Positions 8,346 to 17,147 of a stretch of 32,982 nt of DNA are shown piece after piece. The translations under genes were made by a program, and so were the position numbers. Position 1 is the first letter of the stretch, and every line of letters begins with the position of its first letter. The stretch spans positions 1 to 32,982 of the forward strand of contig JANQFB010000433.1 of NCBI GenBank assembly GCA_028278085.1. Direction: 5' to 3'. Source of the DNA: Chitinophagales bacterium. GTDB taxonomy: Bacteria; Bacteroidota; Bacteroidia; Chitinophagales; JANQFB01. The notes below the pieces were generated by a model. That model did no database searches. It was given only the letters and a program-made list of their open reading frames with translations, and was not told where the DNA came from.

Positions 8346-9815
8346 TCAACGGCTGTAGTTCGGCGCTTCCCGGGTAATCGTTACATCATGGGGGTGGCTT
8401 TCGACTTTCCCGGCCTGGGTGATCTTCACAAATTTGGCGCCCTGCAGCTCATCAATCGTGGATGCGCCGCAATACCCCATGCCGGCCCTTAATCCGCCAA
8501 TATACTGAACCATTACTTCTGCCAGGGATCCTTTATAGGGCACCCTGCCGACAATACCTTCGGGCACCAGCTTTTTGATATCATCTTCCACATCCTGGAA
8601 GTAGCGGTCTTTGGATCCGTCCTGCATGGCATCGATAGATCCCATGCCCCGGTATAATTTAAATTTCCGGCCTTCGTAAATGATGGTTTCCCCGGGCGAT
8701 TCTTCCACACCGGCAAAGAGGGATCCGGCCATAATGGAATCAGCCCCGGCGGCAATAGCTTTGACCAGGTCGCCGGTATATCTTACGCCGCCATCACTGA
8801 TGATCGGTACGCCGCTGCCTTCGATCATCCGGTAAGTTTCGTTCACAGCCGTTAACTGGGGCACACCAGCGCCTGCCACGACCCTGGTGGTGCAGATCGA
8901 CCCCGGCCCTACGCCCACTTTAACGCCATCGGCTCCGGCATCGACAAGGGCTTTAGCGCCATCCCCGGTAGCCACATTGCCGGCAATGATATCGAGATCG
9001 GGGAAGGCCTTTTTAACCGCTTTGACGGCCTCTATGACCCCTTTGGAATGTCCATGCGCCGTATCTATACAAATAACGTCAACACTTTCCGCCACCAAAG
9101 CAGTTACCCGCTTTTCCATATCATTGGTAACACCAACGGCAGCGCCGGCGATCAGGCGGCCAAAGCTGTCTTTACAGGCATTCGGATGGCTTTTCAGCTT
9201 CTGGATGTCTTTGAAGGTGATCAAGCCGATCAATTCATTATTGGATTTTACTACCGGCAGCTTCTCGATCCGGTACTTATGCAGGATCTTTTCGGCTTGT
9301 TTGAGATCCGTTCCATCCGGTGCGGTGACCAGGTTTTCTTTGGTCATCACCTCTCCTATCTTCCTGGACAGATCATCTTCAAACCGCAGATCACGGTTGG
9401 TCAGCATGCCGACCAGGATATTATCGGTGTTGATAACCGGAATACCCCCGATCTTGTTTTCTTTCATGATCTGCAGGGCTTCACCGATCACGGCGGTTTC
9501 GGGAAGTGTGATCGGGTCTTTGATCAGGCCGCTTTCGGAACGTTTCACTTTCCTGACTTCCCGCGCCTGCAATTCAACCGGCATATTCTTATGTAAGATG
9601 CCGATGCCGCCTTCCCGCGCAATGGCTATAGCCAAAGCAGATCCGGTAACGGTATCCATGGCCGCCGATACGATGGGCACATTGATCCGGATGTTCCTGG
9701 TGAGCCGGGAACGAATATCTACTTCACGAGGTAAAACAGAAGAATAGGCAGGGATCAGCAGGACATCATCGAAGGTAAGCCCTTCTCCGTATAATTTGTT
9801 TGTGTCCAACTGCAT
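8346..9815 (-). CDS. guaB: inosine-5'-monophosphate dehydrogenase
   Basis: GuaB oxidises IMP to XMP with NAD+, the committed step of GMP synthesis. The protein is 489 residues, the normal bacterial length. The TIM-barrel N-part begins [20 protein letters not shown]. Two CBS domains lie at about residues 95-210 ([20 protein letters not shown] and [20 protein letters not shown]). The barrel resumes with DTAHGHS and the active-site loop [11 protein letters not shown], where Cys308 is the catalytic nucleophile. GGVRYTGD and the mobile flap region ([23 protein letters not shown]) follow. All key residues are present. ATG 9815 lies 17 nt downstream of a TAATTTTG box. Confidence 0.97.
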   Translation of the reverse strand: MQLDTNKLYGEGLTFDDVLLIPAYSSVLPREVDIRSRLTRNIRINVPIVSAAMDTVTGSALAIAIAREGGIGILHKNMPVELQAREVRKVKRSESGLIKDPITLPETAVIGEALQIMKENKIGGIPVINTDNILVGMLTNRDLRFEDDLSRKIGEVMTKENLVTAPDGTDLKQAEKILHKYRIEKLPVVKSNNELIGLITFKDIQKLKSHPNACKDSFGRLIAGAAVGVTNDMEKRVTALVAESVDVICIDTAHGHSKGVIEAVKAVKKAFPDLDIIAGNVATGDGAKALVDAGADGVKVGVGPGSICTTRVVAGAGVPQLTAVNETYRMIEGSGVPIISDGGVRYTGDLVKAIAAGADSIMAGSLFAGVEESPGETIIYEGRKFKLYRGMGSIDAMQDGSKDRYFQDVEDDIKKLVPEGIVGRVPYKGSLAEVMVQYIGGLRAGMGYCGASTIDELQGAKFVKITQAGKVESHPHDVTITREAPNYSR

Positions 9816-9832
9816 GCAGAAAAAATATCCTG

Positions 9833-9840
9833 CAAAATTA
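9833..9840 (-). promoter_or_regulatory. candidate -7 box TAATTTTG upstream of guaB
   Basis: On the minus strand this matches TAnnTTTG and ends 17 nt before the guaB ATG at 9815. The -33 region shows only a weak TTTT-like match. Confidence 0.4.
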
Positions 9841-9901
9841 GCAAATATTTGGCATTGAAAACCGAAGCGTGGGCAAGAATTAATGATAAATTGACCCGAT
9901 A

Positions 9902-11656
9902 TTACCTAACCAGCATAACATTCCCCTGATGGTGGGTGATCAATTCACCGTTCAGGCTTTTGTATTGGAGCCGATAGATATAGAAGGCCTGCGGCAATTC
10001 TTTGCCGGCATTGAGGAATGTTCCGACCCAACCGGTTTGCGGAGAGCTGGATTCGAAAACCTTCTGGCCCCATCGGACGAAGATCCGGAGCATATAATCT
10101 TCCTCACTGACAAATCGCATCACCGGATTGAAAACATCGTTCCTGCCATCATTGTTCGGGCTGAAAGCATTGGGGAATATGGGTTTGTGGAAAGGTTTTA
10201 TCCCCAAAGGATTCGAAAGGCTGATATATGGAAAGCCTTCCAGCTCATAGGTGGCTTTGATAAAATAGGTAATTTGGCCATCATCCGCACGGATAGCTGA
10301 GATATCGTCAATATAACTCAGGGTCAGGGCGTCGAAAGTATCCACCACCACCGGTATATTATTGACTTCCCTGAACAGCACATAGGACGTTACCAGTTCT
10401 CCGATGCCCAATTCTGGTTCGTTCCAGTTCAATTCTACTTCAAGGTTATTCAATTCCCGGAGCGGGGCGCCCTGCAGCAGGATCGTGTTGCCCACATTCG
10501 AGGGAAAGATATTACCACAACTATCGACGCTAACTACCCGGTAGTAGTAGTTCCTATCGGCCGGGGTAAGGTTCTTACTGTCGGTAAACTGAAAAACATT
10601 GTTCACAAAACTGGAAAAAAACAAGGTTTCGATGGTATCATCCGGATCCGTAGAAAAAGATCCCCGGAGAATTTTAAAGGCAGCAATATCCGCATCGAGG
10701 TCGGGTAACCATTCGATACTGACAAACTCATTGTTAACCGTAACATTCAGTAATTCCAGGGATTGAACAGGTTGCAGCGGCTCGATGGTCCGGGTAACTA
10801 TGTTGGAATAAGAATGAAACCGTCCGCTGCCGTCTGTCGCCCGGATCTTGAAGGCCAGCAGGGAATCATAGCCTTGAATATTATAGATAAAATTCGGCAC
10901 GGCGGTCGAATCGATCAGGGTATCATTCTTATAGATAAAGTAATTGCGGATCTGATCCCAGCCGATATAGGGTGTCCAATCCAGGTGCGCAGTCTGGTTG
11001 CAGATAGAATCAGCCACGGTCAGGTACATGGTTTGATGAATATTGGGGTTCCGGGCGCCCCGGTTGCCACAACTATCCATGGAAGAGAGGGTGTAAGCCT
11101 GTGGGTTGTTATTCGGAACCACGGCACTATCGATATAAACCGTATCGAAGACATCGGCAATGTTGAAGGGATCGATAGACGTATTGCCATCCGGAAAATG
11201 AAAAACGACATAACCGAATGTTTCGGGATCCACGCCATCCGCCCACTTTATCTTGATTCCATTCCCGACCACGGTGATATATTCTATTTCAGGGGCAGTA
11301 GGGTTGATATTGTCCAGGGTATCCGAAGGAACGGCCGTAAATCCCGGGCAGTCGAAGTCCGACAACATATAATAATAGATGGTATTACCCCCATTAGGGC
11401 TGGTATAGGATGTGGTAGATTGTGTGGGGATGGTAGCAATGGTGGTAAATGGGCCCGTAGGGCTGGTGCTGGATAAGATATAATAGGCGATGAAGCTTCC
11501 CCCACAGGTGACTACCGGTAATTCCCAGGTCAGAGAATCGATCTGGCCGTTTTTAGTAACACAATTCAGATCCGGTGCGGGTATTGTTTGGGCAAAAGCA
11601 TATCCGATAAGAGACATGCATAATACCGTAAGGATGTATTTGGCATGGGCCCTCAC
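9902..11656 (-). CDS. T9SS cargo surface protein with gliding-type (type B) C-terminal domain
   Basis: This is a 584-residue exported protein of unknown specific role. I place the start at GTG 11656, because it yields a good signal peptide ([19 protein letters not shown], cleavage after Gln23) and no in-frame ATG lies nearby upstream. Residues about 25-485 are beta-rich and look like four or five fibronectin-III-like modules with paired Cys ([36 protein letters not shown]). Residues about 490-584 are the CHU_C/gliding-motility-associated domain: [17 protein letters not shown], then [11 protein letters not shown] and FYIYRL. In Bacteroidota this directs type-B secretion through T9SS and surface attachment. 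It follows the M16 peptidase pair by 44 nt but has its own candidate -7 box, so it may be a separate unit. Confidence 0.87.
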   Translation of the reverse strand: MRAHAKYILTVLCMSLIGYAFAQTIPAPDLNCVTKNGQIDSLTWELPVVTCGGSFIAYYILSSTSPTGPFTTIATIPTQSTTSYTSPNGGNTIYYYMLSDFDCPGFTAVPSDTLDNINPTAPEIEYITVVGNGIKIKWADGVDPETFGYVVFHFPDGNTSIDPFNIADVFDTVYIDSAVVPNNNPQAYTLSSMDSCGNRGARNPNIHQTMYLTVADSICNQTAHLDWTPYIGWDQIRNYFIYKNDTLIDSTAVPNFIYNIQGYDSLLAFKIRATDGSGRFHSYSNIVTRTIEPLQPVQSLELLNVTVNNEFVSIEWLPDLDADIAAFKILRGSFSTDPDDTIETLFFSSFVNNVFQFTDSKNLTPADRNYYYRVVSVDSCGNIFPSNVGNTILLQGAPLRELNNLEVELNWNEPELGIGELVTSYVLFREVNNIPVVVDTFDALTLSYIDDISAIRADDGQITYFIKATYELEGFPYISLSNPLGIKPFHKPIFPNAFSPNNDGRNDVFNPVMRFVSEEDYMLRIFVRWGQKVFESSSPQTGWVGTFLNAGKELPQAFYIYRLQYKSLNGELITHHQGNVMLVR

Positions 11657-11661
11657 AATTA

Positions 11662-11669
11662 CAAATTTA
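11662..11669 (-). promoter_or_regulatory. candidate -7 box TAAATTTG, 5 nt upstream of a GTG start
   Basis: On the minus strand this is an exact TAnnTTTG match in the short gap between the M16 peptidase gene and the type-B T9SS protein. No clear -33 element is seen. Confidence 0.35.
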
Positions 11670-11700
11670 CTGAAAATGACGTGTTTTCCTGCATGCTGCC

Positions 11701-13002
11701 TTATCCTACCACGATCTCGGTCATTTTGGAGGGGTCAAGATATTTGGCGGCCAGGGCCTGCAATTGATCCCGACTTACCGTTTGGATGCACTCGAGCATG
11801 GTTGCCACATGGTTCATATCCAAATCGTGCAACAGCAACCCTTTAAGGGTTTGGGCCTGGTTAAAGGGGCCATCGATCTTTGTTAACAACTGACCGGACA
11901 TATATTTCTTCACCAGGTCTAACTCCCCCTTGTCTGGCTTTTCCTTCTCTAAACGTTCCAGTTCGTAATATATTTCATCGATGGCAGCCTTTGTTACCGC
12001 CGTTCCCACTTCCGTGGCAATTGAAAAGTAGGCTTCATTCACATGGGCACTTATCGAAGAATAGACCCCATAGGTGAATCCCCTGGCTTCCCGGAGGTTA
12101 GACATTAGCCTGGACCCAAAGTAACCGCCGAGAAGGGTATTGAGGACCCAAAAAGGCAAATAATCGGGATGATCTTTGGGGCAGATCCTTGTTCCGATCA
12201 TCAATGCCGACTGCAGGGATCCTTTTTTGTCGATCTTTTTTCGCTCCGGCGGTTTGACTGGTGCAAGCGGTGTGGCAGCAGGTTTCGAAGGTTTTGCCGG
12301 CCAATCGGAGCTGCCCAGATAGCTGTTGACCGATTCCAACGCACCCTTTTGGTAACGCCCGGATAAAATGATGCTGCAGTTGTCGAATCCGAAATTAGAC
12401 CGGTAATGATCCCTAATAGCTTCGCGGGTGAGGGCTTTCAGATCCGGTTCGGCGGTATGATATGCGTATGGGTGATCTTCTCCATACAAGGATTCGCTAA
12501 AATATTTCTGGGCCAGGAAGTCATTCTTTTCCAAGTTCAGCTTCAGCTTTTGAAGCTTATTTTTCCGGTAAAGGTCGATCTCCGGTTGTGGGAACTCGGG
12601 TGTGGTCAATATTTCTTTGAGCAGAGGCAGGATCTCCGGCAATTTTCCGGTAGTGCAATATAAAGTCAGGGATGAACGGTCAAATCCTCCGGTAGGTTTT
12701 AGGGAAGCACCGAAAAAGTCGAGCTTTTCGGCGATTTCCCGAGCTGTTAGCTTAGCGGAACCTTCTTTCAAAAGATTAGCAGTGGCGGTAGATACGCCTT
12801 TGTTCTTTTCGAACCACCGTCCGGCGTTAAAGATCAGATCCAGTTGTATAACTTCCTGCGCACCGCTATTGATCTCGAAAACCGGGATCCCGTTGTCCAA
12901 TTGGCTTCGCATAGGCTGTGGAAGATCGAGGGAGGAGATGGGTTTAATTTCCGGGCCGGCAAGCCTGTTCAGGGCAGACATAGGATGGTCAGTTTTTAGC
13001 AT
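11701..13002 (-). CDS. M16 peptidase family, non-catalytic partner subunit
   Basis: This 433-residue protein has the M16 (insulinase/pitrilysin) fold but no HxxEH zinc motif; the matching region reads FNAGRWFEKNKGVSTATANL. It does keep the downstream Arg/Tyr substrate-binding motif, EARGFTYGVYSS, near residues 303-314. Together with the adjacent catalytic subunit this is the classic two-subunit M16B arrangement, in which one chain supplies zinc and the other supplies the Arg/Tyr pair. The start ATG 13002 lies 14 nt inside the upstream gene, so the two are almost surely coupled. No signal peptide is evident, so the active enzyme may be cytoplasmic. A proline/lysine-rich linker (KPSKPAATPLAPVKPPERKK) joins the two halves. 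Confidence 0.92.
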   Translation of the reverse strand: MLKTDHPMSALNRLAGPEIKPISSLDLPQPMRSQLDNGIPVFEINSGAQEVIQLDLIFNAGRWFEKNKGVSTATANLLKEGSAKLTAREIAEKLDFFGASLKPTGGFDRSSLTLYCTTGKLPEILPLLKEILTTPEFPQPEIDLYRKNKLQKLKLNLEKNDFLAQKYFSESLYGEDHPYAYHTAEPDLKALTREAIRDHYRSNFGFDNCSIILSGRYQKGALESVNSYLGSSDWPAKPSKPAATPLAPVKPPERKKIDKKGSLQSALMIGTRICPKDHPDYLPFWVLNTLLGGYFGSRLMSNLREARGFTYGVYSSISAHVNEAYFSIATEVGTAVTKAAIDEIYYELERLEKEKPDKGELDLVKKYMSGQLLTKIDGPFNQAQTLKGLLLHDLDMNHVATMLECIQTVSRDQLQALAAKYLDPSKMTEIVVG

Positions 13003-14227
13003 GATAATATAGTGTCGACAGGTTCCTGCTGTGGAACATATGGTTGGCCGTTTCCATCAGATCCCTGCTGTCAAGCTGCAAATAACGGTCGATCTCGCGG
13101 TTGACCATATCAGCGTCGCCAAGCATTTCCCAATAGGCCAGTTGGATAGTATTGCTCAATGTATTGCAATGGGAGAACCTCCAATAAGATTCGATCTTGT
13201 TTTTGACTTTTTCCAATTCCCGTTCCCCTACCTGTCGTTCCATTAGCTGGTCTACTTCCCTGTGGATCGCCTCATCCGCCTGCTGCATGGAGACTCCTTC
13301 CGCCAGCTTTCCTTCGATAACGAATAATCCTTCATTCAGGGATCCGGAAATATAGGCATCGACCTCTGAAAACAGCTTTTCATCCTTTACCAGCGCCTGG
13401 TAGAGGCGGGAAGACTTGCCTCCGGACAATATATCCGATAGCATATCCGCATGATAATAAGTATCATCCAATCGATCGGACATGTGAAAGGCTTTCATGA
13501 TCAGATCGACGGGAACCTCTTTTTCCACAGTTAAGGAACGCGCTTTTAGCTGTTCGGGTTCCCGGGGCAATTGACGGTTAACCACGGGCCCGGTCGGAAT
13601 ATCGCCAAACCACTTCTCCGCCAATTCCCTGACCTGTGGAGCGCTTACTTTTCCCGCCACCGCAAGGATAGCATTGGCCGGATGGTAATAGGAGGTATAA
13701 AATGCTTTGACATCCGCCAGGGTAATTTTTTCAATATGGTCCAGGTTAAGCCCGATAGTCGGCCAGCGGTAAGGGTGAACGGTATAACATAGCTCTCTTA
13801 AATAGTGCCAGATATCACCATAGGGCTGGTTGAGGTAGTTTTCTTTGAATTCTTCGCTGACCACCTTTTTTTGAATATCCAGCGAAGATTCGGAAAAGGC
13901 AAGGTCGAGCATGCGGTCGGATTCCAGCCAAAAGGCCGTTTCCAGGTTCTGGGCCGGTACGACATTATAGTAATTCGTGTAATCGTTGTTGGTGAAGGCA
14001 TTGTTTTCTCCGCCGGCCTGCTGCAGGGGTTCGTCGTATTGTGGAATATGCCTGGAGCCTTCGAACATCAGGTGCTCGAACAAATGAGCAAAGCCGGTTT
14101 TATCGGGCGCTTCATCCCTTGCCCCTACCTGGTACAGGACGTTTAGCACGGCCATCGGGGTAGAAGGATCTTCATGAACAATAACTTTTAACCCGTTATC
14201 CAGGCGGAAACTTTCAAAGGCTATCAC
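12989..14227 (-). CDS. M16 family zinc metallopeptidase, catalytic subunit
   Basis: This is a 412-residue catalytic M16 peptidase. The inverted zinc motif is HLFEH (His48, Glu51, His52), and the third ligand is Glu125 or Glu126 in KKVVSEEFKENY, at the spacing expected for the family. The N-terminal strand (FRLDNGLKVIVHEDPSTPMA) and NAFTNNDYTNYY are also typical. The start is GTG 14227, since no ATG in frame gives this conserved N-terminus. No export signal is visible. It is encoded directly upstream of, and overlaps by 14 nt, the non-catalytic partner, so a heterodimer is expected. The substrate is unknown; the family degrades peptides and unfolded short proteins. Confidence 0.93.
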   Translation of the reverse strand: MIAFESFRLDNGLKVIVHEDPSTPMAVLNVLYQVGARDEAPDKTGFAHLFEHLMFEGSRHIPQYDEPLQQAGGENNAFTNNDYTNYYNVVPAQNLETAFWLESDRMLDLAFSESSLDIQKKVVSEEFKENYLNQPYGDIWHYLRELCYTVHPYRWPTIGLNLDHIEKITLADVKAFYTSYYHPANAILAVAGKVSAPQVRELAEKWFGDIPTGPVVNRQLPREPEQLKARSLTVEKEVPVDLIMKAFHMSDRLDDTYYHADMLSDILSGGKSSRLYQALVKDEKLFSEVDAYISGSLNEGLFVIEGKLAEGVSMQQADEAIHREVDQLMERQVGERELEKVKNKIESYWRFSHCNTLSNTIQLAYWEMLGDADMVNREIDRYLQLDSRDLMETANHMFHSRNLSTLYYHAKN

Positions 14228-14277
14228 GGCAAAGGAAATTACGTTATTTTAGTACGGATGCAAAATAAGCCATTTTC

Positions 14278-15096
14278 ATGGGATTTGGCAAGATAGTTTT
14301 AGGCTGTTGGGGCTGTTTATGGGTGATGTCGTGCACGCTATACAAAACCACTCCCGTCCATACACCCATGTTGACCGACCAGGGAGAATTTGTGCTGAAC
14401 ACACAACTCACTGCGGGTTTGTACAATACGGTAAGTCCTTATGAGCTGGCAGGTATCCAGGCGGCCTTTGCTCCGACCAACAAGATCGGTATCATCGGAG
14501 GGTTCGACAGTCGCTATCTCCTGGTGAATGATACCAGCTACTTCCGTATGGCCAGTATCGGGGTGGGCGCCATCGATGTATACAGTCTGGGGGAAAATTC
14601 GGAGATCTATGGCGGTTATGCCTTCGGCCGGTCGGGCATAAAGATCGATGACCTGTCGAGGGTCAATAATATCAACCTGGAAAAAGCCGATGTACACAAA
14701 TATTTCCTTTTGTACAATATATTGTTAGGCAGCAATTACCAGGATACGGCCAATTATTACCGTTTTGAACGGCCTTACGGTCAGATGTGGCATGAAATTA
14801 TTTTATCCCTTCAATTAGCCAAAGCAGATATCACTAATATCCGTCTTATTCGGCTCGACCCTGATAATGCGGTGGTATCGGAAGGAACCCGGGTTAAGGA
14901 GTCGTATCTTAAATTCGAACCCTTTTTGAGTTTTACCCTGGGCAAGGGCATGATGAGCTTCCGGGCAAGCGCCGGGATGTCGATGAATATTCTCCAGAAT
15001 GCTTCACCGGTGTTCCAACCGGATATCCATGCCTTATTATCCGTCGGATTTGGTCTGCTGATCGATCAATCGGTATTGAATAAGCGGCGGCATTAG
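14278..15096 (+). CDS. putative lipoprotein, function unknown
   Basis: This 272-residue protein has a short hydrophobic N-terminus (IVLGCWGCLWVMSC). Cys19 fits a lipobox (VMSC), suggesting a lipoprotein anchored at the outer membrane. The mature part has many glycine/aromatic beta-type stretches (IGIIGGFDSRYLLV, SEIYGGYAFGRSGIKI) and a barrel-like last third (YLKFEPFLSFTLGKGMMSF). I recognise no named family; the pattern recalls outer-membrane beta-barrel-like proteins. It is divergent from the M16 operon (50-nt gap between starts) and 30 nt upstream of mqnC. A candidate promoter between the two suggests mqnC can be expressed on its own, so no functional link is implied. Confidence 0.75.
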   Translation: MGFGKIVLGCWGCLWVMSCTLYKTTPVHTPMLTDQGEFVLNTQLTAGLYNTVSPYELAGIQAAFAPTNKIGIIGGFDSRYLLVNDTSYFRMASIGVGAIDVYSLGENSEIYGGYAFGRSGIKIDDLSRVNNINLEKADVHKYFLLYNILLGSNYQDTANYYRFERPYGQMWHEIILSLQLAKADITNIRLIRLDPDNAVVSEGTRVKESYLKFEPFLSFTLGKGMMSFRASAGMSMNILQNASPVFQPDIHALLSVGFGLLIDQSVLNKRRH

Positions 15097-15108
15097 CGGC
15101 AAAATGGT

Positions 15109-15116
15109 TAAATTTG
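15109..15116 (+). promoter_or_regulatory. candidate -7 box TAAATTTG upstream of mqnC
   Basis: This is an exact TAnnTTTG match on the plus strand, ending 10 nt before ATG 15127. No TTTG lies at the expected -33 position, so the box may be weak or activator-dependent. Confidence 0.4.
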
Positions 15117-15126
15117 CTTTCCAATC

Positions 15127-16269
15127 ATGCTCTCGATGAAGTCAGATCGATTACTCCGGCGGGCGCTGGATCTTGAATTCCTTTCGGCCGAAGAAGGCGA
15201 ATTCCTTTTCGAGCATGTGCCCACTCCTGAGCTCATGGATGTAGCACATTCCCTGAGAATGCAGCAGAAGCCTGATAAGGTGGTTACCTGGATCATCGAC
15301 CGAAATGTGAATACCACCAATGTATGTGTGGCCAACTGTAAGTTTTGCAATTTTTTCGTTCCTCCGCTGAAGGAGGGACATCCGAATGCCTATGTAACGT
15401 CGATCGAAGTATATCGGGAAAAGATCGAAGAAATGATGCGATATGGTGGCGACCAGCTATTGTTGCAGGGGGGCCATCATCCTGAATTGGGGCTAAGCTT
15501 CTATACAGACCTGTTCCGGGAGCTTAAATCCATATACCCTGACGTCAAGCTGCATGCGCTAGGACCTCCGGAGGTAGCCCATATTTGCAAGATCGAAGGA
15601 AAAACACACCGGGAGGTGCTGGAAGCCTTGATCGAAGCCGGGCTAGACTCTTTCCCCGGTGCAGGCGCCGAGATCCTGAGTGACAGGGTGCGAAGGCTCA
15701 TTGCCAAGGGCAAATGCACGGGTGTGGAATGGCTGGAGATCATGAAAGTAGCTCATCAGCTCGACCTTACCACTTCGGCAACGATGATGTTCGGACATAT
15801 TGAAACGCTTCGCGAACGTTTCGATCATTTAGTCAGCATCAGGGATGTGCAAGCCCAAAAACCGGAAAATGCCAATGGATTCCTGGCATTTATTCCATGG
15901 CCCTACCAGGATGAAGGGACCATCCTTAAAAATGTCAAGGGAATTCGAAACGAAGTCAGTGGAGATGAATATATCCGGATGATCGCCATGAGCAGGATCA
16001 TGCTGCCCAATATCATCAATATCCAGGCTTCATGGCTAACGGTGGGTAAATCCGTTGCCCAGATATGCCTGCATGCCGGCGCCAACGATTTCGGATCGAT
16101 CATGATCGAAGAGAATGTGGTATCGGCGGCCGGCGCCCCCCACCGCTTTACCGCTAATGGGATACAGGATTCCATCCGGGAGGCGGGATATACCCCTCAA
16201 TTACGCACCCAAAAATACGAATACCGGGAATTGCCCGTGGAAATAGAAGAACAAGTGATCAACTATTAG
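15127..16269 (+). CDS. mqnC: cyclic dehypoxanthine futalosine synthase MqnC (radical SAM)
   Basis: MqnC cyclises dehypoxanthine futalosine in the futalosine route to menaquinone, so the organism likely makes menaquinone without MenFDHC. The 380 residues show IIDRNVNTTNVCVANCKFCN, with the radical SAM cluster cysteines Cys67, Cys71 and Cys74 (CxxxCxxC). They are followed by LLLQGGHHPELG, GLDSFPGAGAEILSDRVR and SIMIEENVVSAAGA, all typical of the MqnC branch. The sister enzyme MqnE (aminofutalosine synthase) is the main alternative, but the RNVNTTN context and the IMIEENVVSAAG block favour MqnC. An ATG at 15136 is an alternative start three codons in. No other mqn gene is in the window. Confidence 0.9.
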   Translation: MLSMKSDRLLRRALDLEFLSAEEGEFLFEHVPTPELMDVAHSLRMQQKPDKVVTWIIDRNVNTTNVCVANCKFCNFFVPPLKEGHPNAYVTSIEVYREKIEEMMRYGGDQLLLQGGHHPELGLSFYTDLFRELKSIYPDVKLHALGPPEVAHICKIEGKTHREVLEALIEAGLDSFPGAGAEILSDRVRRLIAKGKCTGVEWLEIMKVAHQLDLTTSATMMFGHIETLRERFDHLVSIRDVQAQKPENANGFLAFIPWPYQDEGTILKNVKGIRNEVSGDEYIRMIAMSRIMLPNIINIQASWLTVGKSVAQICLHAGANDFGSIMIEENVVSAAGAPHRFTANGIQDSIREAGYTPQLRTQKYEYRELPVEIEEQVINY

Positions 16270-16310
16270 CTCAATAAGTTATTTCTTTGTGAGCAGACCG
16301 TCGCTAAATA

Positions 16311-16339
16311 TCGTTTTTAGTGGAAAAACGAATTTTTTC
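16311..16339 (+). terminator. weak intrinsic terminator after mqnC
   Basis: An 8-bp AT-rich stem (TCGTTTTT / AAAAACGA) with a 5-nt loop is followed by a T run. It lies about 40 nt after the mqnC stop and just before the next gene's promoter. The stem is weak because only one C and one G in each arm pair. Confidence 0.45.
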
Positions 16340-16366
16340 CAAACCAAAAAAAATATGGTCATTTTC

Positions 16367-16395
16367 TTTGGTTTGTATGAAAATTGTTATCTTTG
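16367..16395 (+). promoter_or_regulatory. near-consensus Bacteroidota promoter for the small lipoprotein gene
   Basis: TTTG at 16367-16370 is separated by 17 nt from TATCTTTG at 16388-16395. This fits the known Bacteroidota -33 (TTTG) and -7 (TAnnTTTG) elements. The predicted transcript starts shortly after 16400 and has a leader of roughly 30 nt rich in A and T before ATG 16434. Confidence 0.75.
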
Positions 16396-16433
16396 CCTCA
16401 ATTTTGATTTTTTATAATTCTAAAACATAAACG

Positions 16434-16895
16434 ATGAAACAATTCAAGACCCTTAGTTTATTACTGGTACTGGCATTATTGATTAGTGCCTGTTCAAAAG
16501 ATCAGAAAGTCATTAAGCAATTGGAAGGTACTTGGAAGATTACTGCCATGACCGTTGACGGTACTGCTGTAGACGCTGAATTCTTCTCCGGTACTTCCAC
16601 TACTTTCCCCAAGTGTAAGCAGAAAAAAGAGACTTGTGTAGGTACACAAACTGCTACATTTGAATTCTTTGGTACCACTTTCACCACTACTACCGAGTTC
16701 AACTACGAGGTAAAAGACAAAGGTGAAACTTTCGTGATGACTGTTGTAAAATCCACTACTGACGGTGTTAGCACCGAATGTACTGATGATTGCACCAACA
16801 CCAGCACCATCACTGAGCACTCCAAAGAAAAATTCGTTACTGAATTCACTGACGATGACGGCGTGAAGACTGTAACTACAATGGAAAAGCAATAA
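16434..16895 (+). CDS. small lipoprotein, lipocalin-like, probably highly expressed
   Basis: This 153-residue lipoprotein has signal MKQFKTLSLLLVLALLISAC, with Cys20 as the lipidated residue. The mature part starts with KQLEGTWKITAMTVDG, the opening strand of lipocalin-like/DUF families common in Bacteroidota, and continues as a Thr- and Val-rich beta sandwich or barrel (TFEFFGTTFTTTTEFNYEV). It has two further cysteine pairs (CKQKKETC, CTDDC), perhaps disulfides. Codon use stands out from its neighbours: Gly is almost always GGT, Thr is mostly ACT or ACC, and rare-looking CGG or GGG codons are absent. This suggests strong expression, which fits its near-consensus promoter and strong terminator. 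The ligand or role is unknown. Confidence 0.82.
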   Translation: MKQFKTLSLLLVLALLISACSKDQKVIKQLEGTWKITAMTVDGTAVDAEFFSGTSTTFPKCKQKKETCVGTQTATFEFFGTTFTTTTEFNYEVKDKGETFVMTVVKSTTDGVSTECTDDCTNTSTITEHSKEKFVTEFTDDDGVKTVTTMEKQ

Positions 16896-16917
16896 GCTGA
16901 AAAAGCTTAAAAGATTT

Positions 16918-16951
16918 AAAGCCCTTTGGTTTTCACCAAAGGGCTTTTTTT
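16918..16951 (+). terminator. strong intrinsic terminator after the small lipoprotein gene
   Basis: A perfect 11-bp stem (AGCCCTTTGGT / ACCAAAGGGCT) with loop TTTC is followed by seven T residues. It begins 22 nt after the stop codon of the lipoprotein gene. Confidence 0.92.
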
Positions 16952-17040
16952 GTGTCCATTCCTCAAGGATGGGATACCTTCCGGAAGACTCCTATTAGGT
17001 TCGGGGTTAACAAACATTTCCCTGATCGAGTACAGGCAAT

Positions 17041-17079
17041 AAAAAAGAGGCTGCTCTATTCAGAACAGCCTCTTTTTTT
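17041..17079. terminator. bidirectional terminator between convergent genes
   Basis: The stem AGAGGCTG / CAGCCTCT is flanked by an A run on the left and a T run on the right, so it can act on both strands. It lies 69 nt beyond the stop of the large minus-strand T9SS gene and backs up the plus-strand terminator at 16918. Confidence 0.88.
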
Positions 17080-17147
17080 ATATTGACAGTGTTCTTCGGT
17101 TATCCTCTTCTCAACTGAAATCAAGTTGAGGATCAACTTCTGTCAAA

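Noticed and set aside
8887-9747. 286-codon plus-strand frame opposite guaB
   Set aside because: It mirrors the codon pattern of guaB on the other strand, is rich in Ser, Thr and Arg as antisense frames are, and guaB itself is unmistakable.
10763-11476. 237-codon plus-strand frame opposite the type-B T9SS protein
   Set aside because: Antisense to a well supported gene, with a His/Arg/Ile-rich translation and no signal or domain.
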